Source of the DNA: DASPXY01 sp038227745
GTDB lineage: Bacteria; Planctomycetota; Planctomycetia; Gemmatales; Gemmataceae
DNA length: 8,843 bases
Direction: 5' to 3'
Assembly: GCA_038227745.1 (NCBI GenBank)
Contig: JBBRPS010000429.1
Coordinates: forward strand, 1 to 8,843
Shown: positions 1-6,470 of the stretch, piece by piece
Position numbering within the stretch: position 1 is the first letter of the stretch
How the letters are laid out: every line of letters begins with the position of its first letter
Translations under genes and position numbers: made by a program
Notes under the pieces: generated by a model
Databases searched by the model: none
Told to the model about the DNA's origin: nothing
The model's input: only the letters and a program-made list of their open reading frames with translations

Positions 1-51
1 AGGGAGATCGGCACACAGCACCGAGAAGGGACGAGGTTTGCGGCCGCGCAT
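1..51 (-). CDS. 5' end of a probable IS630-type transposase (partial, runs off the left edge)
   Basis: Seventeen codons are visible, from ATG at 51 down to base 1, reading MRGRKPRPFSVLCADLP. A good ribosome binding site (GGAGG, followed by TTATCTC and then ATG) sits just upstream, so this is a real start and not chance. The basic MRGRKP-type opening reminds me of the N-terminus, before the helix-turn-helix, of IS630/Tc1-mariner-like transposases and related HTH proteins. That is family recall from a very short stretch, not a domain match. The context supports a mobile element: the neighbouring gene stops abruptly at a TA dinucleotide about 85 bases upstream. It could also be another DNA-binding protein. 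That a gene starts here is fairly sure; its identity is tentative. Confidence 0.5.
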   Translation of the reverse strand, partial: MRGRKPRPFSVLCADLP

Positions 52-136
52 GAGATAACCTCCGTTGTTCGGCGAGGATTACTCCCATGATATCGCCTTC
101 CCTAATTCCTTGCAGAACTTCCGCAGCGGGACACTA
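1..136 (-). mobile_element. Putative left part of an IS630-like insertion sequence
   Basis: This is inferred from two observations. First, the GIY-YIG-family gene loses its family-like sequence exactly at a CTA codon (135-137), whose TA (135-136) is the usual IS630/Tc1-mariner target. Second, a transposase-like start with a good ribosome binding site follows at 51. On the minus strand the element would begin TAGTGTCCCGCTGCGG, and the 80-odd bases before the start codon would hold the terminal inverted repeat and promoter. A TATCAT hexamer at 87-92 could be a -10 box, but no convincing -35 is seen. The other end of the element lies outside the window, so the terminal repeats cannot be compared. 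Confidence 0.35.
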
Positions 137-674
137 GTTCGTCCCAGTGCGGCATCGCAGCGTCGAGGGCACTGTCCTCAAGGACGGCATAGACGAGTAT
201 TTCATTGCGGTCGGCCCACCTCCACCAGGACACTTCTTTTCCCGGCCAGCGCACGATCAGCTTTCCTTTCCAGGAAGCGTAGAAATCAGTCGCCATCAGG
301 TCGAACCAAAGACACGAGGACCGGGGCTCGTCTTCGGTGAATCCGTTCATGCCGAGCGCCTTCAACTCGATGTTGGCTGGAATCGCCCAGAACTGCCTGC
401 GCGTAATCGGCTTTGACCCATTGACCGAATACAAGCCGACGAACAGGGCTTTGCCGGGTTCTCGTCCGATGAATGCCGCAACGTATCGGGCACGCTTCAT
501 GGCACCCTCGACCTTCTCTCCCTGTGTCTGCTGGTAGGCGTTAAACAGGTTCGGCTTTTCCGCGGCCAGCCAGGGGAGCACCTTGTTGAGCTGTGGCTCC
601 CAAGGTCGATGCCGGAGTACAAGAACCTGCTGCGGGTCGATGCATTTGGCCAGAAAGAGGTCGTTCAGGTTCAT
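102..674 (-). pseudogene. Truncated GIY-YIG nuclease family protein (N-terminal part only)
   Basis: The frame encodes 190 residues from ATG at 674. The stretch from about residue 11 (CIDPQQVLVLRHRP) through LPWLAAEKPNLFNAYQQTQG, ALFVGLYSV, WFDLMATDFYASWKGKLIVRWPG and SWWRWADRNEI matches, from memory, the N-terminal half of proteins annotated as GIY-YIG nuclease family. In those the catalytic GIY-YIG domain follows shortly after the W-D-E segment. Here WDEL (residues 177-180) is followed by only ten unrelated residues and a TAG stop, so the catalytic half is missing. I chose ATG 674 because family members begin near MNLND. The frame stays open upstream to a TTG at 740, but neither start has a clear ribosome binding site. 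Probably inactive as a nuclease; if translated, its role is unknown. The truncation point coincides with the proposed IS end. Confidence 0.6.
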
Positions 675-765
675 CTCAGCGCACCACGCAAGTATCCCAG
701 TCAAAGAGTCGGGTGAGAGGGCGGCGTTACCGTCGGCCAAGAAAGGTGTCGGGAGCCCATTAGAG

Positions 766-771
766 ATAATA
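766..771 (-). promoter_or_regulatory. Possible -10 box upstream of the truncated GIY-YIG gene
   Basis: The minus strand reads TATTAT here, five of six matches to the sigma70 -10 consensus, in the 97-base gap between the toxin stop (838) and the truncated gene. No good -35 hexamer is found 16-18 bases upstream. It lies about 90 bases before the preferred ATG at 674. The gap shows no strong terminator hairpin. Confidence 0.22.
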
Positions 772-837
772 CGCCCCCCTGATCGGTCACGGACGCCTTC
801 CCTCTGTTTTCATTGGCCCCTGGTGTGCGACGGCCTC

Positions 838-1239
838 TTACGCTGTCCCGTCGGCCTCTTGTTCGGGTACCGCCTTCGGCGCCGGAGCCGTCTCCAGGTC
901 GAGAATGATCTGGCGGATGTCCTCTGAGGCGATATCGGCTTGCTCGGTTTTCGAGTAGACGGTGACGAGAACCACCTCCGACGCGCTCTTGACGTAGTAG
1001 ATGAGCCGATAGCCGCCGCTTTTGCCTTTCAAGGCATCTGAGTTTTTCGCCCGAACCTTGAAGACCTCGTAACGCACCTGGGGCACCTGATCGCCCGGCT
1101 TCCCTCCAGTCGCCAACTGGTCGAGGATCGGCTGCAAGTCCGACTTGATGTGGCGATACTTCTTCGCCAGCTGCCGGAGATTGCGCTTGAATTCGGGCGT
1201 GAACGTAACCTGAAGCGGCGAGGCGGAGTCACTCGACAT
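838..1239 (-). CDS. RelE/ParE-family toxin of a type II toxin-antitoxin system
   Basis: The protein has 133 residues. An N-terminal TPEFKRNLRQLAKKY helix (about 14-28), a central GKSGGYRLIYYV strand pair (72-83) and VVLVTVYSKTEQADI (89-103) are the recognisable core of RelE-superfamily toxins. Most of these are ribosome-dependent mRNA endonucleases; ParE-like members poison gyrase. Arg78 in GGYR and Tyr95 in VYSK are candidates for the basic and aromatic active-site residues. The tail after about residue 117 (APAPKAVPEQEADGTA) is low-complexity and longer than in compact RelE toxins. The ATG at 1239 has GGAGG eight bases upstream. It overlaps the antitoxin gene by 11 bases, so translation is probably coupled. 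RelE-like endonuclease is more likely than ParE; the exact target cannot be read from sequence. Confidence 0.85.
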   Translation of the reverse strand: MSSDSASPLQVTFTPEFKRNLRQLAKKYRHIKSDLQPILDQLATGGKPGDQVPQVRYEVFKVRAKNSDALKGKSGGYRLIYYVKSASEVVLVTVYSKTEQADIASEDIRQIILDLETAPAPKAVPEQEADGTA

Positions 1240-1447
1240 CGAGACCCTCCCAGAGGCGATCGATCGGCAATGTCTCGCCGCCCTGGGCCTCCTCCCAGCC
1301 TCGTCGAAAGCTGTCTGCCGCCGGCTTGAGAAGCACGCTTTCGCGATAAGTGCGAATCATCTGGAGCAGCAGCGGAAAGTATTCCTCCGGCAGGCCTTCC
1401 AACTCGGCAAGGAGTTGTCGTTGTTTCTCGGATAGCAAGACGCTCAT
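1229..1447 (-). CDS. Antitoxin partner of the RelE-like toxin
   Basis: The protein has 72 residues. The start at 1447 is set by a strong ribosome binding site (GGAGGACTTT then ATG); the open frame continues upstream to 1552 but without such support. The N-terminal half is helical and rich in Leu and Glu (LSEKQRQLLAELEGLPEEYF). The C-terminal part (SFRRGWEEAQGGETLPIDRLWEGLD, about 46-70) resembles the toxin-wrapping tail of small antitoxins paired with RelE/ParE toxins, as I remember them. I do not recognise a clear ribbon-helix-helix or HTH, so the DNA-binding fold is uncertain. The antitoxin-first order, the 11-base overlap with the toxin and the upstream inverted repeat are standard for an autoregulated type II module. 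Confidence 0.75.
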   Translation of the reverse strand: MSVLLSEKQRQLLAELEGLPEEYFPLLLQMIRTYRESVLLKPAADSFRRGWEEAQGGETLPIDRLWEGLDVE

Positions 1448-1501
1448 AAAGTCCTCCTCTCGCGCGGCCGGGGCAAGGAGACGGGCCGCCGGCCTATGCC
1501 C

Positions 1502-1521
1502 GAGCAGATCCCCGCCTGCTC
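1502..1521. promoter_or_regulatory. Inverted repeat, candidate operator of the toxin-antitoxin module
   Basis: GAGCAG (1502-1507) and CTGCTC (1516-1521) form a perfect 6-bp inverted repeat with an 8-base spacer. It lies just downstream of the proposed -10 box (1527-1532), around the expected transcription start. A type II antitoxin would bind there to repress its own operon. The placement is seen; the function is inferred. Confidence 0.35.
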
Positions 1522-1526
1522 TTGCT

Positions 1527-1554
1527 ATCCTAACGCAGAGGCGAACGTACACAA
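1527..1554 (-). promoter_or_regulatory. Possible sigma70-type promoter of the toxin-antitoxin operon
   Basis: On the minus strand, TTGTGT (1554-1549) and TAGGAT (1532-1527) are separated by 16 bases, about 80 bases upstream of the antitoxin ATG. The -35 matches 3 of 6 and the -10 matches 4 of 6 of the consensus. The rest of the 1448-1629 gap shows no gene and no convincing intrinsic terminator for the sugar operon that ends at 1630. Confidence 0.3.
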
Positions 1555-1629
1555 GCGGGAACGCCCAGTCACTCCGCCGGCCAGAACAGCACCCGTTCGG
1601 TGGGGGCAGCTCGGAGCCCTCGCCTCATC

Positions 1630-3210
1630 CTATACGGCGGCAGGGACGGCCGGCGCTGCTGCCTCCTCGGGCGGCAGCGTGGTCGGTCGTACTTGCATCC
1701 TCCCGTTCAGCAGGTCGCGCTCCAAGCGCGTGCTCGTCATCCTGTGGATGTGCCCCACCACCTCCGGCCCGAAACGCCGCCCGACCATTGCGAGATATTC
1801 CGGATTGGTGTAATAACGCAGGAACGCCTCGTCGCGGAAGCGCAGCACGTCCTTCGCTGTCAGATACTGCGTCGGCAACGGCAGGCAGTCGCGCGCGTGC
1901 TGCGAGTACCCCGTCCAGCTCTGCGGCAGCGGCACGCCCTGCCGGACCGCGCGGGCGTAGAGCGGCGAGCCGGGGTACGCCATCGCCGAGTAGAAATTCG
2001 CGAACTCACAACTGAGTTCCGTCGCCAGGTCGAGCGTGGACTGCATCGTGTCGGCGTCGTCCTCGGGCAGGCCGAAGATGTAATTGCCGATCACGTTGAT
2101 GCCGGCCGCGCGGGTGTTGGCCACCGCCTCGAAGACCTCTTGCTGGCCGAAACGCTTGTCCACGCCGGCCCGCACGCGCTCGGCGCCGGCCTCGATGCCC
2201 AGCGCCAGCCACGTGAAGCCGGCCTCGCGCAGTCGGTCCAGCAGGCGCTCGTCGAGGGTATCCACGCGCGCGTAGGCCCAAAGGTTCAGGCCGTACCCGC
2301 GCCGGCTGAGGCCCTCGCAGATGGCGAGGACGTGCCGGCGGTTCAGGACGAACATCTCGTCGGCGATCTTGATGTTCCGCACGCCGTAGCGGTGGAACAG
2401 TACGTCGATCTGCCCGAGGACGGCGTCGGCGCTCCAGTAGCGGTAACTGTTCCGCGTCGTCGGCAGGCCCGCGGCGCGCTCGCCGCTGCGGAACGGCGCC
2501 TGGATGCAGCAGAACGAGCAGTGATAGGGGCAGCCGAGGGTCGTGTAGAGGGCGGCGTAGGGCTGGCGGTCGCGGCCGTCGAGGCAGTGCCAGTTGTGCG
2601 CCCGGTAGCGTGCCATCGGCAGCAGGTCCCACGCCGGGCCGGGCATCTCGTGATCGAGGTCGGTCGGGAGCGGCCGGTCGCGCGTAACGCACGCCTGGCC
2701 GTCCGCACGGTACCCCAGTCCCGGCACCTGCGCCAGGTCGGCGACCGGCGTCTTCAGCGCCTCGACCAGCGCCGGCAGCGTGGCCAGCCCCTCGCCCACG
2801 GCCACGAAGTCCGCGTCTTCCTCCGCCAGTGTGCGCTCGGGCAGCGCCGCCACGTGCCCGCCGATGAGGAGCACCTTCTGCTCTGGCGTGAGTCCCTTGA
2901 TTGCCGTGCAGCACCGCCCGGCCGCCGTCATGACCTGCGTGGAGGCCGACGGCTGGTGTCCGTAGACGACGACGACCGCCAGCACCGGCCGCAGGTCGCG
3001 CACGCGCTCCGCCACCTCGTCGGGCGGCAGCCCCTCCGCCTCCGCGTCGATGACGGCGACGGTGAGGCCCTGCGCCCGGCAGGTCCCGGCCAGAAGGGCG
3101 GCCCACACGGGCGGCTCGACGGCGGCCAGTTCCTTGCCGAGCGCCTGGTAGACCTGCGTGCGGCTCGCGGGGTTGACGAATACCAGGTCGAGGTCGTGTT
3201 TGCGGGCCAT
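1630..3210 (-). CDS. B12-binding domain radical SAM protein
   Basis: The protein has 526 residues. The N-terminal 150 or so (DLVFVNPASR, VVVYGHQPSAS, LLIGGHVAALPE, DFVAVGEG) form a cobalamin-binding Rossmann-type domain. It lacks the DxHxxG motif of methionine synthase, as many B12 radical SAM enzymes do. The radical SAM core follows: CPYHCSFC gives C227, C231 and C234 for the 4Fe-4S cluster in CxxxCxxC spacing. LGIEAG (337-342) and IGNYIFGLPED (374-384) are the usual SAM-site strands. Enzymes of this class methylate unactivated carbons or phosphorus, or do other radical chemistry. The ATG at 3210 overlaps the preceding stop as TGATG, with GGGAGGG upstream, so it is the last gene of the sugar operon. 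That context suggests a C-methylation or rearrangement of the sugar. A role on a lipid or other partner cannot be excluded. The frame is open upstream to 3258 but lies inside the previous gene. Confidence 0.88.
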   Translation of the reverse strand: MARKHDLDLVFVNPASRTQVYQALGKELAAVEPPVWAALLAGTCRAQGLTVAVIDAEAEGLPPDEVAERVRDLRPVLAVVVVYGHQPSASTQVMTAAGRCCTAIKGLTPEQKVLLIGGHVAALPERTLAEEDADFVAVGEGLATLPALVEALKTPVADLAQVPGLGYRADGQACVTRDRPLPTDLDHEMPGPAWDLLPMARYRAHNWHCLDGRDRQPYAALYTTLGCPYHCSFCCIQAPFRSGERAAGLPTTRNSYRYWSADAVLGQIDVLFHRYGVRNIKIADEMFVLNRRHVLAICEGLSRRGYGLNLWAYARVDTLDERLLDRLREAGFTWLALGIEAGAERVRAGVDKRFGQQEVFEAVANTRAAGINVIGNYIFGLPEDDADTMQSTLDLATELSCEFANFYSAMAYPGSPLYARAVRQGVPLPQSWTGYSQHARDCLPLPTQYLTAKDVLRFRDEAFLRYYTNPEYLAMVGRRFGPEVVGHIHRMTSTRLERDLLNGRMQVRPTTLPPEEAAAPAVPAAV

Positions 3211-4430
3211 CAGAGGGTCCCTCCCTTCCCGGCGGCCACCGCGTTGAGCAGGTCGCACAGCCGCAGGATCTTGTCGCGCTCCAGTGTCGGGTAGTTGCCG
3301 ATGTACATGCCGTGGAAGTGGACGTGGTCCGCGACCGGGCAGGCCCTCCAGGCGTCGGGGCCGAGCAGGCGGCGCAGGTAAGGCTGGCGGAGTTGGTTGC
3401 CGCCGCCCGCCGTGCCGCGCCGGAACTCGACGCCTGCCGCGCGCAGGGCGCTCAGCACGCGCCGCGACAGCCCCTCGTCGGGGTGCCGCAGGATCAGCGT
3501 CAGCGCGTAGTTGCTGCTGCCCTCGGTCGCGAAGTCCGTCTGGTAGGCGTCGGCGTCGAGGTGGCCCAGGAAGAGCAGGAGGTTCTCGGTCCGGCGCCGC
3601 ACGCCCTCGTCGAGGCGCCGCAGCTGCGACCGGCCGATGACGGCGTTGATCTCGGTGCTGCGCACGTTGTACGCGGGCAGCGCGAAGATGAAGTCGGGGT
3701 TCAGGTCGGGATACTCATCGGCGTAATCGCGACGGCGGCTCTCCGACTCCAGCTCGCGGACCATGCCGTGCGCGCGCAGCATCCGCACCGTCTCGTGGAA
3801 GTCCACGTCGTTGGTGCAGACCATGCCGCCCTCGATCGTGCTGAGGTGGTGCGCGTAGTAGAATGAGAAGTTCGACGCCAACCCGAACGAGCCGAGGCGG
3901 CGACCCTCGAAGGTGGCCCCGTGCGACTCGCACACGTCCTCCAGGAGCGGGACGCCGCGGCGCCGCAGCTCCTCCAGCAGCGGCCGCGTCAGGGCGTTGT
4001 AGCCCAGGACGTGCGTGAGGAAGACGGCGCGTGTGCGCGGCGTGAGCTTCTCCAGGGCCTGACGGTTGTCCATGCCGAGCGTGCGCGGGTCGATGTCCAC
4101 GAACACCGGCTCGAAGCCGCAGTGCAGCACTGCCGCGACGTCCGAGACCCAGGTGATCGCCGGGACGAGCACCTCGCCGCCGCCGTGCAGTTCCTTCAGC
4201 GCCGCCAGCGTCACCAGGTTTGCGGACGATCCGGAGTTCACAAAGACGCTGTGGCGGACGCCCACCCACTCCGACCACTCGCGCTCGAAGGCGCGGACGT
4301 GGCGCGACTGCGTCAGGACCGGGTCGTCGGCGTCGAGCAGGGCGCGGACGGCGTCCAGGTCGTCACGGGTGACGTTGTTCTTCATGAGCGGCCAGTCGAG
4401 GCCGGCCCGGGTCCGCGTGGCGTGCGTCAT
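3210..4430 (-). CDS. ColD/RfbH-type PLP-dependent sugar 3-dehydratase (DegT/DnrJ/EryC1/StrS fold)
   Basis: The protein has 406 residues and a fold-type I aminotransferase architecture. NSGSSANLV (65-73) binds the PLP phosphate. LLEDVCESHGA (162-172) carries Asp165 for the pyridine nitrogen. FSFYYAHHLSTIEGG (188-202) is the segment that normally holds the Schiff-base lysine (SFYPxK). Here His194-His195 replace it, as in GDP-4-keto-6-deoxy-mannose 3-dehydratase (ColD) and CDP-sugar 3-dehydrase E1. Those enzymes use PMP/PLP to remove the C3 hydroxyl, not to aminate. EDxCESxGA and the ending FHGMYIGNYPTL also recall ColD. The E1-type iron-sulphur cysteine set is not evident, so the cluster-free ColD type is favoured. 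Predicted product: a 3,6-dideoxy-4-keto sugar nucleotide. The ATG at 4430 overlaps the upstream stop as TGATG; a start at 4460 would lie inside the E1-beta gene. Confidence 0.88.
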   Translation of the reverse strand: MTHATRTRAGLDWPLMKNNVTRDDLDAVRALLDADDPVLTQSRHVRAFEREWSEWVGVRHSVFVNSGSSANLVTLAALKELHGGGEVLVPAITWVSDVAAVLHCGFEPVFVDIDPRTLGMDNRQALEKLTPRTRAVFLTHVLGYNALTRPLLEELRRRGVPLLEDVCESHGATFEGRRLGSFGLASNFSFYYAHHLSTIEGGMVCTNDVDFHETVRMLRAHGMVRELESESRRRDYADEYPDLNPDFIFALPAYNVRSTEINAVIGRSQLRRLDEGVRRRTENLLLFLGHLDADAYQTDFATEGSSNYALTLILRHPDEGLSRRVLSALRAAGVEFRRGTAGGGNQLRQPYLRRLLGPDAWRACPVADHVHFHGMYIGNYPTLERDKILRLCDLLNAVAAGKGGTL

Positions 4431-5530
4431 CAGAAAGGCCCCTTGAACTCGAGGTGGCATAGGTCCGGGTTTTCCGCGGGCAGCCAGCCGGTCGGTCTGC
4501 CCTCGACCAGGTCACGGGCGGCGGCGGCGATGGTCCGCGCGTTCGGGTAGAACAGCTCTTCGAGGTTCGGCGCCGTCGGGCAGGTCACGGGGGCGAACCC
4601 GAGTCGCTTCACGCGCAGGTCGCGCACGGCGGCCAGCCGTTCCGCCACCTGGGCGACGATCTCGGCGCCCGCGCCGCACGTCACCCAGCCGTTGTCCACG
4701 ACCAGCAGCCGGCCCGTCTTTTCCGCCGACTCCGCGATCGTCTCCACGTCGAGGGGGCTGAGCCAGATCGGGTCGATGACCTCGGCCCGGATGCCGACGC
4801 CGGCGAGGTAGTGCCGGGCCGCCTGGCACTCGACCTGCATCGCGGAGATGCCGACCAGCGTCACGTCCTCCCCGGGCGCGACGACGCGCGCCTTGCCGGG
4901 CGGCACTGTGTAAAGGCCCTCGGGGACGGGGCCGTGCCGGAAGTGCAGCAGGCGGTGCTCGACGTACAGGACGGGGTTGTCGTCGCGGACCGCGGCGATC
5001 AGGCAGCCCTTGGCGTCGTGGGGCGTGGACGGGGCGACGACCTTGAGGCCGGGCACGTGCATGAAGAAGCTGTACAGCCCCTGCGAGTGCTGCGCCCCCT
5101 GTCCCCAGCTCTTGCCGATCATGGAGCGGACGACGAGCGGCACCGCGACGCGGCCGCCGGACATGTAGCGGCTCTTGGCGGCGACATTGACGAGCTGGTT
5201 CATCGCCAGCATCAGGAAGTCCATGCGGATGTGGACGTGGATCGGCCGCAGCCCGGCCAGAGCCATGCCGACGGCGACGCCGGTCATGGCGTCCTCGGAC
5301 AGCGGTGTGCCGAAGACGCGGCCCGGCCCGTACTTCTCGGCCAGCCCGCGCGTCGTCCCCTGGATGGCCTTCGGGTCGTCCACGTCCAGGCCGAACAGGA
5401 TCACCGCGGGGTCGCGGGCCATCTCCAGGTCCGTCGCCTCGCGGACCGCCTCGACGTAGGAGAGCGTCCGCCCCTGCGCCGTCATGCGGGTATCCTGCCG
5501 GGTCGGTGCGGTCTGCGCGGGTGCGTCCAC
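4430..5530 (-). CDS. Thiamine-diphosphate E1 component, beta subunit
   Basis: The protein has 366 residues; typical family members are about 325, so both ends are somewhat extended. GTPLSEDAMTGVAVGMALAG (74-93) contains Glu79, the glutamate expected to activate the thiamine aminopyrimidine. Other E1-beta hallmarks are NVAAKSRYMSGG (115-126), GQGAQHSQGL (143-152), HVPGLKVVAPSTPHDAKG (158-175) and the C-terminal VVDNGWVTCGAGAEI (277-291) transketolase C-domain. With the alpha subunit it should form an alpha2beta2 enzyme that decarboxylates a 2-oxoacid. The start is GTG at 5530, with AAGGAGG seven bases upstream and a 1-base gap after the alpha stop. An ATG at 5485 with a weaker AGGA is the alternative. 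There is no lipoyl E2 or E3 gene in the operon, and sugar genes lie on both sides. The acceptor may therefore be a keto sugar and not lipoamide. Confidence 0.88.
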   Translation of the reverse strand: MDAPAQTAPTRQDTRMTAQGRTLSYVEAVREATDLEMARDPAVILFGLDVDDPKAIQGTTRGLAEKYGPGRVFGTPLSEDAMTGVAVGMALAGLRPIHVHIRMDFLMLAMNQLVNVAAKSRYMSGGRVAVPLVVRSMIGKSWGQGAQHSQGLYSFFMHVPGLKVVAPSTPHDAKGCLIAAVRDDNPVLYVEHRLLHFRHGPVPEGLYTVPPGKARVVAPGEDVTLVGISAMQVECQAARHYLAGVGIRAEVIDPIWLSPLDVETIAESAEKTGRLLVVDNGWVTCGAGAEIVAQVAERLAAVRDLRVKRLGFAPVTCPTAPNLEELFYPNARTIAAAARDLVEGRPTGWLPAENPDLCHLEFKGPF

Positions 5531-5531
5531 G

Positions 5532-6470
5532 TCAATCCTCCTTGAAAACGTCGGCGTACAGGGCCTCGGGGCCGGGGAACGGGCTGGCGGCTGCGTAGGT
5601 GAGGGCTGTGCGGATTTCGTCCTCGACTTCCTCTTCGATCCGCGCGCGCTCCCCGGCGTCGACCAGGCCCGCGAGGCGCTGCACCTGGTCGTTCGCCTGC
5701 CAGGGCCGCGCCTCTTCCTCGCAGCGGAAGCCGAGGTAGTAGTCGCGTCCAGGGCCGACGTGTTCGTGCCAGCGGTACGTCATCACCTCGAAGAGCCACG
5801 GCCCGCCGCCGTTGCGGATCCGGTCCGTCACCTCCAGGCAGCGCTCGTACAGGCGCAGGACATCGTTGTCGTCGATACGCTCCGCCTGCACGCCGTGGGT
5901 ACGCGCCCGCGCACAGATGTTCGGGACGGCCTGGCGCCGGGCCTGGTGGGTGTGGATGGCATAGCGGTTGTTCTCGCACACGAAGAGCACGGGCAGGCCC
6001 TTGAGGGCGGCGAAGTTCAGGCTTTCCGCGAAGACCCCTTCTTCCGTCGCTCCGTCGCCGAAGAAGCTGGCCACGATGGCGTCCTCGCCGCGGTGGCGCA
6101 GGGCGTAGGCGTGGCCGACGGCGTTCGGGATGGTCGTGCCGACGACCGCCGACGTCCCCATCACGCCGGCCTCGGGGTCGATCAGGTGCATCGAGCCGCC
6201 CTTGCCGCCGGCGCAACCGATCGCCTTGCCGTACAACTCGGCCAGCATCGCGCGCAGGTCGCCGCCCTTGGCGAGGTAGAGGGCGTGGCCGCGGTAGGTG
6301 CCGAAGACGACGTCGTCGGGCCGCAGCGCGGCGCAGACGCCGACCGAGACGGCTTCCTGGCCGATCGACAGGTGGACCGGGCTCTTGATCCGGTCGGTCG
6401 GATAGATCCTCGCGATCTCCTCCTCCACGCGGCGGATCCGGTAGAGGGACCTATACAGCAGCGCGTACAT
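5532..6470 (-). CDS. Thiamine-diphosphate E1 component, alpha subunit
   Basis: The protein has 312 residues, near the usual E1-alpha length. SPVHLSIGQEAVSVG (30-44), the GGKGGSMHL segment (88-96) and the thiamine-diphosphate/Mg motif are present. The motif runs from GDG (138-140) to ENN (166-168). In the phosphorylation-loop region the usual TYRxxGHSxxDP pattern is replaced by TYRWHEHVGPGRDYYLGFR (231-249). I associate this EHVGP variant with E1 proteins in polysaccharide or deoxysugar loci, though that is memory and not a search. The ATG at 6470 has AGGAGG nine bases upstream and lies 20 bases inside the end of the epimerase gene. An in-frame TTG six bases earlier is too close to the ribosome binding site. 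The protein should work with the beta subunit encoded directly downstream. A conventional pyruvate or acetoin dehydrogenase E1 is the alternative, but E2 and E3 are absent here. Confidence 0.88.
   Translation of the reverse strand: MYALLYRSLYRIRRVEEEIARIYPTDRIKSPVHLSIGQEAVSVGVCAALRPDDVVFGTYRGHALYLAKGGDLRAMLAELYGKAIGCAGGKGGSMHLIDPEAGVMGTSAVVGTTIPNAVGHAYALRHRGEDAIVASFFGDGATEEGVFAESLNFAALKGLPVLFVCENNRYAIHTHQARRQAVPNICARARTHGVQAERIDDNDVLRLYERCLEVTDRIRNGGGPWLFEVMTYRWHEHVGPGRDYYLGFRCEEEARPWQANDQVQRLAGLVDAGERARIEEEVEDEIRTALTYAAASPFPGPEALYADVFKED

Noticed and set aside
102..130. A frameshift, rather than truncation, in the GIY-YIG-family gene
   Set aside because: The alternative minus-strand frames after WDEL give a stop (TAG) or a short peptide ending in SWE that does not resemble the expected GIY-YIG domain.
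1448..1552. N-terminal extension of the antitoxin to 1552
   Set aside because: ATG 1447 has a near-perfect ribosome binding site. The extension would overlap the promoter and operator candidates and is Ala/Arg-rich.
1560..1629. Intrinsic terminator after the radical SAM gene
   Set aside because: Only 4-bp complementary segments (GAAC/GTTC) and no T-run were found, so no terminator is claimed.
1600..3294. A long + strand open frame (about 564 codons) opposite the radical SAM gene, and similar long + strand frames opposite the other operon genes
   Set aside because: These are antisense shadows caused by high third-position GC. Their translations are Arg/Ala/Val-rich without family motifs, while the minus-strand frames carry clear catalytic motifs and ribosome binding sites.
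4431..4460. Longer start for the ColD-like enzyme at 4460
   Set aside because: It would overlap the E1-beta gene by 31 bases, whereas ATG 4430 forms a TGATG overlap like that of the next gene.
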